Shown: positions 1 through 11,040, counted from the first letter of the stretch. The stretch: 64,000 nucleotides of DNA from Antitrichia curtipendula (GCA_951230915.1 OX579635.1:14818001-14882000), one strand, 5' to 3'. Notes: generated from the letters alone by a model not told the origin. Program-made: numbers and translations.

Positions 1-1665
1 AGGCTGTCGATTTTAATAGAAGTTGTGGACAATGAATATCTTTGATGTGAACAAACCTTATGATATTTGGAAATACAAGTCAAAAGTTATGACCTAATAT
101 GCTACTTTTTCACCGAGTAGGTAGTCTAGGTAGAGAAGAAAAAATCACTTTTTTTTAAAACAAAAATTTGAAATTGGTTTTCTAGATTTATATTCATGGG
201 GAAAGCTTTGAATCATTCCATCTCAATCAATGAGTCAAAAGTTATGCAAAAATGCCCTTTGCGGGTAGTTATGGATTGTCATCTCTAAAATCAACATTAA
301 AGTCATTTGGTGTTCGGAGCCATTCTCTACTTCTTCTAACCCCTAAATGTTTTTGACTATGTTTTCACCAAAAACGCTCCAAAACTGCCATTTCTAATAC
401 TAGTGCCAAATTTTAGAAAAAAAGAATTTTTGGACACATGTAACCATAGGATCTTGTAGTACGCTGGTTTAAGAAGATGTGGAAAAAATTTCAGAATTTT
501 CCACCATGTGGATTGCAAGATAATAGCGTTAGAATTGACAAAAATCCTTTTTTTGTCCCTGCGGAAAAACGGGCAGCTGCCCTTCACAAGGTCACATTTG
601 TATGGAAAAATGTCCAAAGTGGTGGTTACTCTTTGGATTTATTCTTGAAGGCAAGTTGGCTACATGCTTAAAAAATTTCAGATCATTTGGAATTGTACAA
701 CATATAGGAAAAAAATAGTAAGTAGGAAGAGGTAGAGAATGATTCAAAACACTAAATTGTGAAGAATTTATTTATGGAATTGAAAAATGGCAATTCCAAC
801 GGCTGTAATGTTGTAATAAAAAATATACACCCAATGTTTTTATTTTTTTTCAAAAATACTGAAAACTGAGTTAAATAAAAGACTTCAAAGTTTATTTTAG
901 AGTTGAGATTCCATAACTACCCTTATACTAAGAATCCTCATAACTTTTGACTCATAGATCTAAATGGAATGATTCTAAGCTTCCTGTGTACATATAAATC
1001 TAAAGAACCAATTTCAAATTTTTATTTTCTTAAAAAGTGATTTTAAAAAAAGTTTTTTTTGCTGCCCGCGCTGCCCGCCAAGGACTGAAAATGACATATC
1101 ATGCAATAACTTTTTAAACATGTAGTCAAAAGTTATGAAAATTGTTGGGCCTTAAAGCAACTCCTCAGGCACGTGTTGTTTGAAAATTTCAAAGAAAAAA
1201 AATATAAATTCCATTTGTAGTGAGCTGCCCAAAATTGCTATGTTGCCAAAAAACACACTTTGGTCCTTTAGGGGTTAACTTACTATTTTTTCCTATATGT
1301 TGTACAATTCCAAATGATTTGAATTTTTTCAAGCATGTAACCAACTTACCCTGAAGAATGAATCCAAAGAGTAACCACCATTTTGGATATTTTTTCATAC
1401 AATTGTGACCTTGTGAAGTGTAGCTGCCCTTTTTTTTGCAGTGATTTTAAAACGATTTTTATTAATTCAAATGCTAATGTCTTGCAATCTACAAGATGGA
1501 AAATTCTGAATTTTTTTCCACATCTTTTCAAACCAATGTACTACAAGATCCTGTGGTTATATGTCCAAAAATGGTTTTTTTCCAAAATTTGGTATTTGTG
1601 CTCAAAATGACAATTTTCAAGCATTTGGGGGGAAAATATAGTCAACAAACTTAAGGAGTTAAGGG
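1..1665 (+). repeat. Outer copy of a ~0.94-kb TIR element, interrupted
   Basis: Bases 1-338 and 1276-1665 are the two parts of one plus-oriented copy of the same repeat found at 339-1275 (inverted) and 50381-51293 (direct). Shared landmarks include the motif around 170-260 (matching 50640-50715) and the part around 1310-1660 (matching 50940-51293). The right end near 1660 is a degenerate form of the family terminus TTTAGGGGT. The left end lies outside the window. Short ORFs inside match each other between copies, but only because the DNA is repeated; none looks like a protein. Confidence 0.7.
339..1275 (-). mobile_element. Non-autonomous TIR element inserted into its own family
   Basis: This full-length copy of 937 bp begins ACCCCTAAATG and ends CTTTAGGGGT, so the termini are inverted repeats of about 9-10 bp. 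It is flanked by TA on both sides (337-338 and 1276-1277), compatible with a 2-bp TA target duplication. Order and orientation of its internal blocks are reversed relative to the flanking copy, which resumes at 1278 exactly where it broke off. It codes for nothing recognisable. The superfamily is uncertain: a TA duplication is typical of Tc1/mariner, but the termini are not classical Stowaway ends. Confidence 0.7.
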
Positions 1666-2185
1666 TTAAACATAAAATTGAGGTAAATTATATATATTTA
1701 TAAAGATATGTATAGCCAAAATATGCACAAATTCAAGAAAGGATTGAGTCAAGCACCGAGGGTTCCTAAGCCATGAAAAATGCACTCTTCATGCAAGAAA
1801 GTTAGGCATTCAAACATGGTTGGAATTTTGTGTGTATTGTACATTGTAGCAAACTACATAGAATAGAGGTTTTGAGGGGACCCATACTAATTAAATGACT
1901 TTAAAGTAGAACAACCCATTGTGGTCATATAATCCATGACGAATACCTAAAGAATGACCCTATGATGAGTTTTTTTAGTTTATGAGATTTTGTGCCACAA
2001 TCAATGTCTTACCTAATACTAATAGAATAATTAGTAACCTCATTAGGAACACCCAACCATTTAAGTGTAAATCATTATAGAAAGTGACTTTTTAAGACCT
2101 TCCATGTTAAAAAAATATTGTGATCGCTTTAGAAAAGTAAGGTGAGCATTATGGATATAGTTGCATATTGATTTTGGGCAATGTG
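1666..2185. other. AT-rich spacer, no gene seen
   Basis: No ORF with recognisable protein features. The sequence is AT-rich and carries no clear repeat structure. Confidence 0.5.
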
Positions 2186-2189
2186 CAAG

Positions 2190-2480
2190 AGCCACAGTGA
2201 AATCATGCGAGCCCTCGGACTCTACGTCTTTGAAGCATCGTTCAACTTTGCTGAAATGAGCGATTGGCAACCCGACGTCGTGCACACGGCTGTCATGAAG
2301 GACGCAAAGCTCGTTTGTGAGGGCAAAGAGGACCGAGTGTTAGGCGGGATCATGTAGTGGGTGGAGAACGTGCATGTGCGTGCATTGCAGGACCTTGCGC
2401 TGCATCACCCAACTGTGTTTTGTACGAGCTGGTGGACCAGCAACAGCCTGCGTGGGCTAGGAGAGTGAAAGGCATAAGGC
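2190..2480 (+). pseudogene. Fragment of the Ulp1-transposon gene, inverted copy
   Basis: The plus-strand translation from about 2198 to 2465 aligns with the minus-strand translation of the large transposon gene at about 5050-5310. Shared residues include the WVEN, RALQDLAL and HP-VF blocks. This fragment reads through without shift where the main copy changes frame near 5225, which shows that the main copy has an indel there. An in-frame TAG (2355-2357) stands just before the WVEN block where the main copy has GAG. It is a second, truncated insertion of the same family in the opposite orientation. Confidence 0.65.
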
Positions 2481-2822
2481 GTCAAATTACAGACTTGCTG
2501 GACATAGTCTTCGTACTACAATGTTCTTTCTGGGTACACATAGCCTACAGAGAAAGCAACAGCTTATATGTAGAGTATGCACTGAAATACTTCACGTTTA
2601 TTCACTTTGATAAATATGTAATAACCTGCGGGCATTGTGGAATGGCAAATTCTGTATGTTAGGAAATTTTGAATTTGATATTTGTACAAAGGAAAAGTTG
2701 CTTTACTTCGGTGGAATGTCGTACAAAGATATATACATTAAGCAAAAATACACATGACCCTAAACCAGAGAACTAACATGCGGATGTAGCCGGAGACTTG
2801 CCTGCACCCTTTTCACAAAGCG

Positions 2823-3700
2823 ATGAACGGCGTTGCACACTCAGCCGAAACTAGTCCCTTCTCCAACTCCTGCGACATTGCCCACAAAACAGCCTTCTGC
2901 ATCATTGTCCCGCTGTCTATTTTCAGCGCCTGGGCCCTAAACTTAGACTACGCCGCTGTATTGTTGACTATGGCTTCATCCCCGTGGAAAACAAGGAGGT
3001 ACGTCTCCATGTGGCGCAAAACACAAAAACCGCATTCGTAATTCGTAGGCTGCCGGAAGCACGGCAGTCGCTGCCACTCCTCCGGGACCTTAATGCGCGG
3101 CTCATGCACCATCTCCCACATGACTCGTACACGGCTGATAAACTCGCGGTCCTCTGGCTCTTTATGGGAACCTACACTATCCAGGTGAATGATGCCCGAC
3201 CGTGTGAGAATAAAAAGGGACCAATGTTTTGCGTTGATGTACGGGACAAGCACCTCCATGTCCTCCGCGCACTCAGTGTACACCTTGCTGGGTACTAAAA
3301 ATCCGCGGCCCCATTTTAACAGAGCTGCCTCGGTTCTTGCATCCCATGCTTTTTGGAAAGAGCCCTACATCAAAGAAGACCCGACATATACCTTCTTGCG
3401 AGCCGTGTCGGACATGCTGTACCAAAGCCGCCAGCTAAGGAGCTCCAACAGGTTCTGCCCGATGTAGCACGAGGTGCGCCTCAAGTCCTGCAGCTCAACC
3501 ACTGGTACTGGGACGCCATCCCATTCATTACTGTAAAACGTGATGCTCTCATTGGCTGCAGACCCTTTGCCCTTCCTGAAACAGTGATTGAGAAAGTCAC
3601 CAAAACTTCTGGAACAAACATCTCCATTCATGAGACCACGAAGGAAATCCAAACGAAGTGGCTGTGCAATGTTCCGTAATTTACGTGGGAATTTCCGCAA
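2823..3700 (-). pseudogene. Ulp1/C48 (SUMO-protease-like) domain with two amber stops
   Basis: The minus frame 3700-2823 encodes a Ulp1-type fold. The N-terminal part contains the typical segment before the active site (TSCYIGQNLLELLSWRLWYS, about 3470-3420). The catalytic part has KHWSLF with the His near 3226, HLDS with the Asp near 3181, and QPTNYECGFC with the Gln near 3052 and the nucleophilic Cys near 3034. An in-frame TAG at 3365-3367 splits the domain and another at 2948-2950 cuts off about 42 residues that continue in frame to the final stop. All catalytic residues are kept, but the stops make a working protease unlikely. Confidence 0.7.
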
Positions 3701-4301
3701 TTAGACCATCTATTTTCAGCTTATCGTAGGCCTTCGGAATAGAAAGCTTCAACCAATTTTTCACTTGTACCTCGGTCATCATCAATGGTGGGAACGTCAC
3801 ACCGCCGACGTGAGTGAAGGAACTGTCGCTGGTTGCATACTCGGGTACAACGGTGACTAGTAGCAGTTCATCTACACTTGGAACATTGAGAACGTCATTT
3901 GTGACCACACCCACCTGCATTTCCAAAAATGGTGAGAGCGTGTCGCAAAAGTCCTTTGGGTTGTGCCGAGGCAGACCGTCGGTGACTTCCTCAATGACTA
4001 CCGAATGAGCGTCCGCGCAAGTGGGGGAACGTATGAGCGTGACTACGTTGACGAGCATGTTAGATCGATGAATTTTTTCATCACCTTGGGGGGGATTTAA
4101 GTTCTGCGCACGCAGATGTGAAGCTTTCATGCCCGGTGACCCACCGTCCTTGTTCAATTGATCCTCGCCCTCGTCTTCCGTGGCGTTTTTCCGAATCATT
4201 GCTACTGGTAGTGACTCCGACGCACTCTCGGGAAGCAAGCCGATGTCCAGGTCCTGCGTCTGGATGTCGTCCACCGCGACACTTCTTCGGAGCTGTGAAA
4301 T

Positions 4302-4634
4302 CACTATAACAAAACTTGGTAAAAAAAACCCGCGCAGAGATTTGACTACGGTTTTTTTATCCACGCTTTGGTGCGCATGCACGTAGTGGATAGATAGCGT
4401 TTTTTGCAGTTTCCCACTGCAATTTTTGGAATTTGGAAGCATGTAATATACCATTGGAAAGGTATTTTTAAGACCTTTCCAATGGTATATTACATGCTTC
4501 CAAATTCCAAAAATTGCAGTGGGAAACTGCAAAAAACGCTATCTGTCCACTACGCGCATGCGCACCAAAGCGTGGATAAAAAAACCGTAGTCAAATCTCT
4601 GCGCGGGTTTTTTTTACCAAGTTTTGTTATAGTG
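4302..4634. mobile_element. Foldback CACTA-type MITE 1
   Basis: This 333-bp element is an almost perfect hairpin: arms 4302-4463 and 4473-4634 with a 9-base loop. It starts CACTATAACAAAACTTGG and ends with the inverse. It is flanked by AAT on both sides (4299-4301, 4635-4637), a 3-bp target duplication. Termini starting CACTA plus a 3-bp duplication fit the CACTA (En/Spm) superfamily. Removing it with one AAT restores an in-frame join of the transposon gene on the minus strand (ATC ACA ATT TCA CAG). Confidence 0.85.
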
Positions 4635-4928
4635 AATTGTGATGTCTTTATCGCCCCGCTCTGAAACGTCTACCACAATTCCGTCTTCAGCGCTCTCCAC
4701 TCATTTTTCACAGATGCCGACCAGGTTCTGCTCATCCGCACCAGTGACCACAACGACCGTAGTCAAGTCGGCCTTCGACGCCTCATCAACATCCGCTGCA
4801 GCCAACTTTGCACCGTCACAGTGTTCCACGTTCCCCACCTGCAGCGTCCATGCATCTTAATTGTCTTCCTGCAGAGCGGCGTCTAGATTACGTTTGAGGC
4901 CCACGATTTGGCGCTTGATCATCAGCCC

Positions 4929-6434
4929 TCATCCAGACTTTTCAGCATTTTCTGGGATAGCCACCCACCCAAGGTCAATGTCTTCTCGCTTTCGTAGGCA
5001 CCGACTCCACACGTGCGCTTGCTCACCCCACTCTGCTAGCTCCTTAGTCCTCCAGGAAGTCCAGAACACAGCGGGATGTTGCAGAGCAAGGTCCTGCAAC
5101 GCACGCAGTCGGACGTTCTCCACCCACTCCATTATGTCTTCCAGCATGCTATCTTGTTTTCCATCCAACAATAGTTGGGCATCCAGCATCACCTCGTTAT
5201 GCGCTGCTTCGGGTCCCACTCCGACAGTCCGCAAAAATGAAACTGCGCCTCAGGCACATACGTCCACAAGGCCCGGAGGACATCATCGTTTCTCCGAAAC
5301 AAGGCTCGTACCGACAACCTTGTGATACCATGAAACGGACAAGTGAGGGGTTGAAAGCGCCCAAAGCTATTGTTGAATGACAACCGCAAAACCCGCACGA
5401 TGTGTGGCGGCTCCCTCCGTGTCACTCGACCTGCTAGGAGTATTCGCCTAACCTCGTCGGCCTCTTCATCTGCAACCACACAGCACCCAATTATGGACAA
5501 AAAAATGAAACACTTGCGAGACACCCTTAACACTGGCATACATGATCGGCATGAAGGCTATTCTTCCATGACAGACTTACCGTTGTGACGCCAAGGCACG
5601 GGTGGAAGCTTGCGGAAGACATTAGCTTGCGACACAACCCACCAGATTGGGCACCAGTCCCAAGTGTAGGATTCACGCAGGAATGCAGTGTCGCGGCTGA
5701 ACTTATGCACGGTGTCCTCGACCATTCGGTCCTTCTCCACTTGCAACTTCTTCTCCTGATCTTCATGATTCCTACAGTTTCGGAGATACTCCAAACATGC
5801 TGCGAGCAATTCAATTTCCGGCGGAGTCTTTCCGTACTTGATGCTATGGCAAATTCCCACCAAGGTGCGTTCAATGTGCTTGCTCACAGCAGGGTAGTCC
5901 TTCTCCTGTGCACAACGCCGACTTTAAGTGAACCCTATATTTTGCTTTCGTCACCAAAGAAACAAGAAACAGTGAACACCAAACACTTCCTCCAAACACT
6001 GAGCGACCTCAAACTTAAACAAAATTCTAACCCAAATGCTGTGAGGAGCACTAACCTTGGCCTCACAAGCCCACCACGCGGACGCGGCCTTCGTCTGAGT
6101 CTGGAAAGTCTCGGAGTCCCATACTTTCGCAAAGGAACACTTGAATTCCTCCGCCGTCTACACTTCGAAGTCCCAGCCGAGAAGTTCTGGCCTTGCTTGC
6201 AACAGATGAAACAATGTGGGAACTGGAACAGAAGGCGGTTTAGTAGCCTTTGGGTATTTTGCGACCTCCATATCCGCCTCTAATTTGGCCTTCGCCCGCA
6301 CATCCTCCTTATCTAGTCAGAGTCGTTCAACACGTCCAGCACCCCGAATCTCATTGTCTACACCCGAAACAGTGAAAATCGGTGACTCTCCACCGCACAT
6401 CCAGTATCGCTTGAGTTTGGAGTCGCTTTTGCAC
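4929..6434 (-). pseudogene. Conserved middle block of the transposon gene, two introns
   Basis: From about 6310 the frame codes a Trp-rich segment ending AAG|GTTAGT near 6060. A second exon starts after GTGCACAG near 5913 and runs to a GTAAGT donor near 5587. A third starts after GGTTGCAG near 5480. The splice sites are canonical and the reading phases join. In-frame stops at 6317-6319 (TGA) and 6158-6160 (TAG) and a frameshift near 5225 show decay. The part at 5050-5310 has a homologue at 2198-2465. The domain is unknown to me. Confidence 0.45.
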
Positions 6435-6437
6435 TTC

Positions 6438-6771
6438 GAAGTGCAACAAAACATGGTAAAAAAAAACCGCACTCAGAATCGAGTGTGGTTCTTTTCGCCA
6501 CGTTTTTGTGCAGACCCACTACGCGTGCAGTCAGCTTCTTTTGCAATTTCCCACTGCAATTTTTATAATTTGGGAATGTGTAATATACCATTGGAAAGGT
6601 CTTAAAAATACCTTTTCAATGGTATATTACATGCTTTCAAATTTCAAAAATTGAAGTGGGAAATTGCAAAAGAAGCTGACTGCACGCGTAGTGGGTCTAC
6701 ACAAAAACGTGGCGAAAAGAACCACACTCGATTTTGAGTGTGGTTTTTTTTTACCATGTTTTGTTATAGTG
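6438..6771. mobile_element. Foldback CACTA-type MITE 2
   Basis: A 334-bp hairpin closely related to the one at 4302-4634, with arms meeting at a 9-base loop (6601-6609) that is the reverse complement of the first one's loop. The right terminus is the inverse of CACTATAACAAAACATGG; the left terminus has diverged to GAAGTGCAAC. It is flanked by TTC at 6435-6437 and 6772-6774, a 3-bp duplication. It sits in the low-complexity part of the transposon gene. Confidence 0.8.
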
Positions 6772-6774
6772 TTC

Positions 6775-8461
6775 GGACTGTACGGCAGTGTCTCTTGTTG
6801 CTGAATGGTTTTAGTCTGACTCTGTCGTTGCGAGCACTTCTTTGGCGCTTCTTGTTTGTCCACTCGCAAGTTGGGACAGTGTTCTAGGTTGCAATTCTGA
6901 GTTCCCTGTGTTCTCACCTAAACGGGACTTTGCGGTTGCACTAGGGTTCCGGCTTGTTGTTCTTGCAACTCCATTTTGTCTTTGTCTTCCCCCTCTTCGC
7001 TTCCTAGAACCACTGGGTCCGTTCTTGTGCCCATCGGGAGTTTGGCATTTGTTACTGTAGTGTTCTGTTGCAATCTAGGAACGTCCTTTACGCATCTCCC
7101 TATAATTGTGACTGTCCCGCCTGTGCACACTGCTTCTCCTACTAAATGCTGCGTTCCTCGTGCGGCATTTGAAACTTCTCTCCCGCTTGTTCCATCGCCT
7201 ACCTTGCACACTGCCACCACACACATCTGCTGTGTTTGAACTATGGCCAAGTCCTCTTCTAGCTTTTCGGCGACATGATTGTCCTTGTGTGTTGCAAGTA
7301 GGGTGTTGTGATGTGTTTGCGCGGCCGTTCCTACTAATTCTCTCGTTTCGGTTCTTGCTATTTCCCTACGAGATGCATCTGAGGAAATTTTCCAGGTTTT
7401 TGCTGCAACGAAGGCCACTTCATTTGTTTCATCCTCCGCCTCGTCCTGTCGCGCTACAATTGGGGCTATTGTCTAGTGTTTGAAGTCTCTCTAGGTCAAC
7501 TTTTGCACTTGAGGTACCTGCTCTGTCCTTTATCCATCCATCCATTACCGTCTGCTGTATTTTGCCGCCTACAAAGATAGCAAATAGGCCCTTCACCGTA
7601 GGTGCTAACTTCTTCGGTGGCGTTTTGAATTCATACAGGTTGGAATCGTCGAAGATGTCCTCTCCAACCGGGCTCAAGCGCACCAATGTATCCGTACACG
7701 TCGTTTGCAACGTCACCGAGCGTCAGACAGACATCCGCCGGATGTGGTTGCCATGCGGGGTCAATGTGTCCTCTTGCGCCTACTAAATACTGTGTCTTCT
7801 TTTTTTTCACCTGGGGGTTGGCTTTATTCTGATCTGAGCTTGATCGAGTACGAACCAAACAACCTTTGGATACTTTCTTCGATATAGCCCTCGTTTGGAG
7901 AGTCCAAGTCTTCCGTTCTTGATCCGGGTCTACTCTCCTCGCGAGCGCGACGACTGTGACTGGTCCGCCTATGCGCCTCGTAGTGCAAGCCCTTGTTCCG
8001 GCACTATCACTGAGGGTTTGCACCGCAACTGCAGCTTGGTTTACTTCAGGGTCGGTGTTTTGTTCCTGATGTGTTTCATTATTTGGCGTTGGTGCGCGGC
8101 CAGACAATTTCACACCGTCCACCGCTGTCCGCGCGCTCTTGGCTCTTGTTGGCGCAACTTGCCCTTTGGCTGGGCTAGTATCTTCCCTTCCCTGACTCTT
8201 GGCCCTTGTTTGCAGACCTTGCCCTCTGGTTGGGCTATTGTCCTCCCCTCCCCGACTCCTAGGGTCCATCTTCGTCTTCCCACTAGCCGCCTTCGTTCGC
8301 GGCCTCGTTGTAGTCCTTCCGACAGCCCGGTCCATAACTTCTGCCTCCTTCCCTTTCCGGATCATCTCTGAAGACTTGCCCTGTCCGCTGCCTTGGTCTG
8401 GATAGGAAAGGAGTTGCTGCGGCTTCCCACAGTAGTCCTTTAGAGTAGGACACTGGGATTC
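6775..8461 (-). pseudogene. Low-complexity hydrophilic part of the transposon gene
   Basis: The frame open over 7631-8365 is rich in Lys, Arg, Thr, Ser and Gly with short internal repeats (for example RAKS and TRGQG/AKGQV segments near 8170-8270). The coding frame appears to shift near 7690 and again near 7455, then continues as a Glu/Thr/Val-rich stretch to 6918 and a Gln-rich one to about 6790. I recognise no domain. Composition resembles linker regions of transposon proteins rather than a folded enzyme. Confidence 0.4.
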
Positions 8462-8953
8462 CTAGCAATGTTTGTTTAGACGTACTTTACCCGTAAAGGT
8501 TGACTCCCCGCAATGCACACACTTGAAGTATTTATGTTTCGGGTTGTTTTCCCTCGAGATATTGGTAACTGCCTCCGTTGACCACTCTCGAATGAGTTCC
8601 CGGTAGACCTCCTCGTTGCCATAGTTCACCCTCCATTTTTTTTTGTCGATTTGTACGACTCTAAAAAACCCAGCCTCCTCAGAGCCGTCCTCTGTCGGGT
8701 CCAAGCTGGGCGCATGAGTTTTCTTCGTTGGTGCAATGTACTCCTGCATCAAGGACAACTTCTGTTCAAACTGAAGTTCACGTCAACAGAGAAGATTGAC
8801 ATAATTTATGCAAAACACTGAAACCCTAAATCTCACCTGGAAATCATCGTCGGTATCCTCTGATGCGGCTACGTCCCCCGTTTTGGACTTGAAGTCTTCC
8901 TCCTCTTCCTCCTCTTCCTCCTCCCTAATTTGTCCCTTGCAAATGATTGGCAT
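8462..8953 (-). pseudogene. First two exons of the transposon gene, zinc-finger motif
   Basis: Exon 1 runs from ATG 8953 to 8837 and encodes a short peptide with a run of nine Glu followed by an Asp-rich tail. It ends CAG|GTGAG. Exon 2 starts at 8761 after AACAG, in phase 0. Exon 2 carries a C-x2-C ... H-x-C-type motif (KCVHC ... LNKHC), like BED or C2H2 fingers of plant transposases. The finger is followed directly by an in-frame TAG (8462-8464), after which the same frame continues to 7631 with Lys/Arg-rich low-complexity protein. The function of DNA binding is inferred from the motif only. Confidence 0.5.
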
Positions 8954-9689
8954 TGTGCTAAACCCTCCTTAACAAAACTTCCCGAAAGCAAAATGTTTAC
9001 CCGTCTTACAAAATAGTGGCCGGGATTTTAGTCACCTCAACTTTTGCGTCCCTGATTCAGGCGTGCAATGCCTTTGTGTTTCTGTGCACAATCGTCCCAC
9101 GATTACACTGGCATTAGTGTTCATGAATCCTAGAAACCCAAAAATGCCACGACAAGCCAACAACGACACTGAAATTGCACGCAGATGCTTTAATTTACCT
9201 ACGTTGGGAGGTGCACCTTAAATGCAGTTGGTGAGCTGAGGCCTTACGCTCCGTGAGCTCCAGACAACTAAATCGTTAAACCCATGTTGAAGCTCTGACG
9301 TCGCTCGGCTTCCACCGGAACACTTGCACGTTCAGCGACTGCAGCAGAACTTCAAAGTCCCGTGAATTTAAGTGGACAAACTCTAACCGGAACTACAGCA
9401 AATCTGAACTCAATTGCCGCCACGGCCACTCGTCGCCATCTCCCACAATAGATTGTCCTAAACCGATATGCCACCCTAAACTCTGGGGCCAAACACAAAA
9501 CTTTGGGAAAAGGCTGCAGAAGCGCTGAAGGTGATGCGAAACACTACGCGCAAAGGGGGGAAAGGCTGCAAAAGCCACTGTATATTAATTTTTTTAGTGC
9601 TAGACCCTATGGATCTAACACGGTGCGCCTTTCACCATTTTTTTTAAGTGCTACATCATAAGGATCTAACACCTATTAAAGCCTTCTAC
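8954..9689. other. Spacer upstream of the transposon gene
   Basis: Contains the presumed promoter side of the minus-strand transposon gene, but I see no convincing TATA box or terminal repeat. Two similar short phrases (CTAGACCCTATGGATCTAACAC near 9600, and a related one near 9650) form a small direct repeat about 50 bp apart. Confidence 0.35.
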
Positions 9690-10390
9690 TTTTATAAATT
9701 GTTGTCCCTTTTTCTTTTTTCTTTTAACTTTGAAGATGAAGGGCTTGCCCTTCAATCTTTGCATTGATTTTGTTGGTTCTTTTACATTCTGTAATTGAAG
9801 GTGAAGGACATTTCCTTGAGCCTTTAGAAACGCCCAATTTTTTCCCCCTTCCCTTTTATCCTAAACCTTTCAAGCTCAAGGGGTTGCCCTTGAAGGTTGA
9901 CGTGGAATATTGTTTATTTACATTCCATTACTAAAGGTGAAAGGCTTTTTATTGAGCCTTTACATTTTTATTTGATTTTGTTCTTCCTTTGATGTTTTAC
10001 ACTTTAGTGACAAGGGATTGCCCTTGAAGCTTTACATGTGCTTATGTTTTACCTTTAAAGGTAAAGAACTTGTCCTCAAAATCCTACATTTATTTATTTA
10101 GTTTTACTTTCCATATTTGAACGTGAAGGTCTTTTCATTAAGCCTCTACATTTTTATTTTATTTTATTTTATCGTTTTCAATTTTGTCCTATAAAGCATT
10201 AGTGCTTGTCTTCAAGCTTTTATTTCTACCAATGTTTTTTCTTTTAGGTTTTTTCTTTTCCAGTGAATGACTTGTCCTTCAAACTTTTGACTTAAATTTT
10301 TTTTCTTTTTCCTCTCCCTTCTATGATTTCTCTTTCTAGCTTAAGAGCTTGTTTCTAAACCTTTAAGTTCTGGAGCTTTGCATTTGAATA
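9690..10390. repeat. Degenerate tandem array with hairpin cores (about 10 units)
   Basis: The stretch is built from about ten diverged units spaced roughly 50-85 bp. Each has a core like AAGGGCTTGCCCTTCAA preceded by a GGTGA-like phrase and followed by CCTTTACATTTTTATTT. Cores lie near 9738, 9803, 9878, 9930, 10012, 10060, 10120, 10195, 10268 and 10340. In the best-kept cores AAGGG and CCCTT are complementary around a short loop. The spacers are T-rich. No protein is encoded. Confidence 0.55.
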
Positions 10391-11040
10391 TTTTTTGTTA
10401 TTCTCATACTTTATTATGTCGAACATTGTTATGATTGGATTCCCATGGTTGTACTTTACATGGTCTACAGTATTCCTTTATAAATTCTTGGTTTTATTTT
10501 TTTTCTTCTTCTTCCCATGTTCTGTAGTTTACAATCTTATACAACATTTTCCTTTACTACTTCTTTTTTTGAATTGTGAATTTCTTTTTTAACGTCGGGA
10601 AGTCCTATTCTGGTGTCCCTTAATCTTTGTAATTGTTTGCATTGACTGAAATTGAAGGCACTAAAACGTGTTGTTCCTACAAAACATTGCCACGAAACAC
10701 AGGCGATGAGGAAGAAAATAAGGGGATGCCTGCATATGCGGGCATGCATGGGGGCATGGCCATGCATGCGGGTCACTGGCCCATCATGCCCGTGAACTTT
10801 CCTGAATGCAACAGGAACATTGTAGGAGAAAACACTACGATTTTCCTCGGGTAGTTTCTACCAAAATCTCGGGAAAAACAGTGCGTGGTTCATTTATGAT
10901 GGGGAGCACCTGAAAATAGGCCAGCAAGGAATACCAACTGCCAGACTGCTGCAGCAGGGAGCCAATCCAATAAATTGCCGCTTTCTAAAGGGTGAGAAAT
11001 AGTGGTCCCCCATTGGAACATGTGTCATGACCTTATTTGT
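10391..11040. other. T-rich then mixed spacer, no gene seen
   Basis: The first part is poly-T rich. Near 10735-10775 there is a dense cluster of CATGC motifs (alternating purine-pyrimidine). No recognisable gene or element end. Confidence 0.4.

Larger units (their letters stand above)
2823..8953 (-). pseudogene. Decayed transposon gene, zinc finger + Ulp1-like protease
   Basis: A long minus-strand coding track can be followed from an ATG at 8951-8953 to a stop just before 2823, with introns, frameshifts and several in-frame stops. The order is: acidic N-terminus, Cys/His zinc-finger-like motif, a long hydrophilic low-complexity part, a conserved middle block (about 4930-6310), a further block (3681-4298), and a C-terminal Ulp1/C48 cysteine protease domain. 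Genes pairing DNA-binding parts with Ulp1-like proteases are known from plant DNA transposons; I infer transposon origin here from this, from the second fragment at 2190-2480 and from the decay. In-frame stops lie at 8462, 6317, 6158, 4929, 3365 and 2948. Two CACTA MITEs interrupt it. No transposase catalytic core or element termini were recognised, so the superfamily is open. Confidence 0.6.

Noticed and set aside
4404..4664. Open frames across MITE 1 on both strands
   Set aside because: They read into the foldback arms, which give the same peptide on either strand; no protein character.
6918..7483. Plus-strand frames rich in Phe/Leu/Pro
   Set aside because: They mirror the hydrophilic minus-strand transposon frame and lack any family features.
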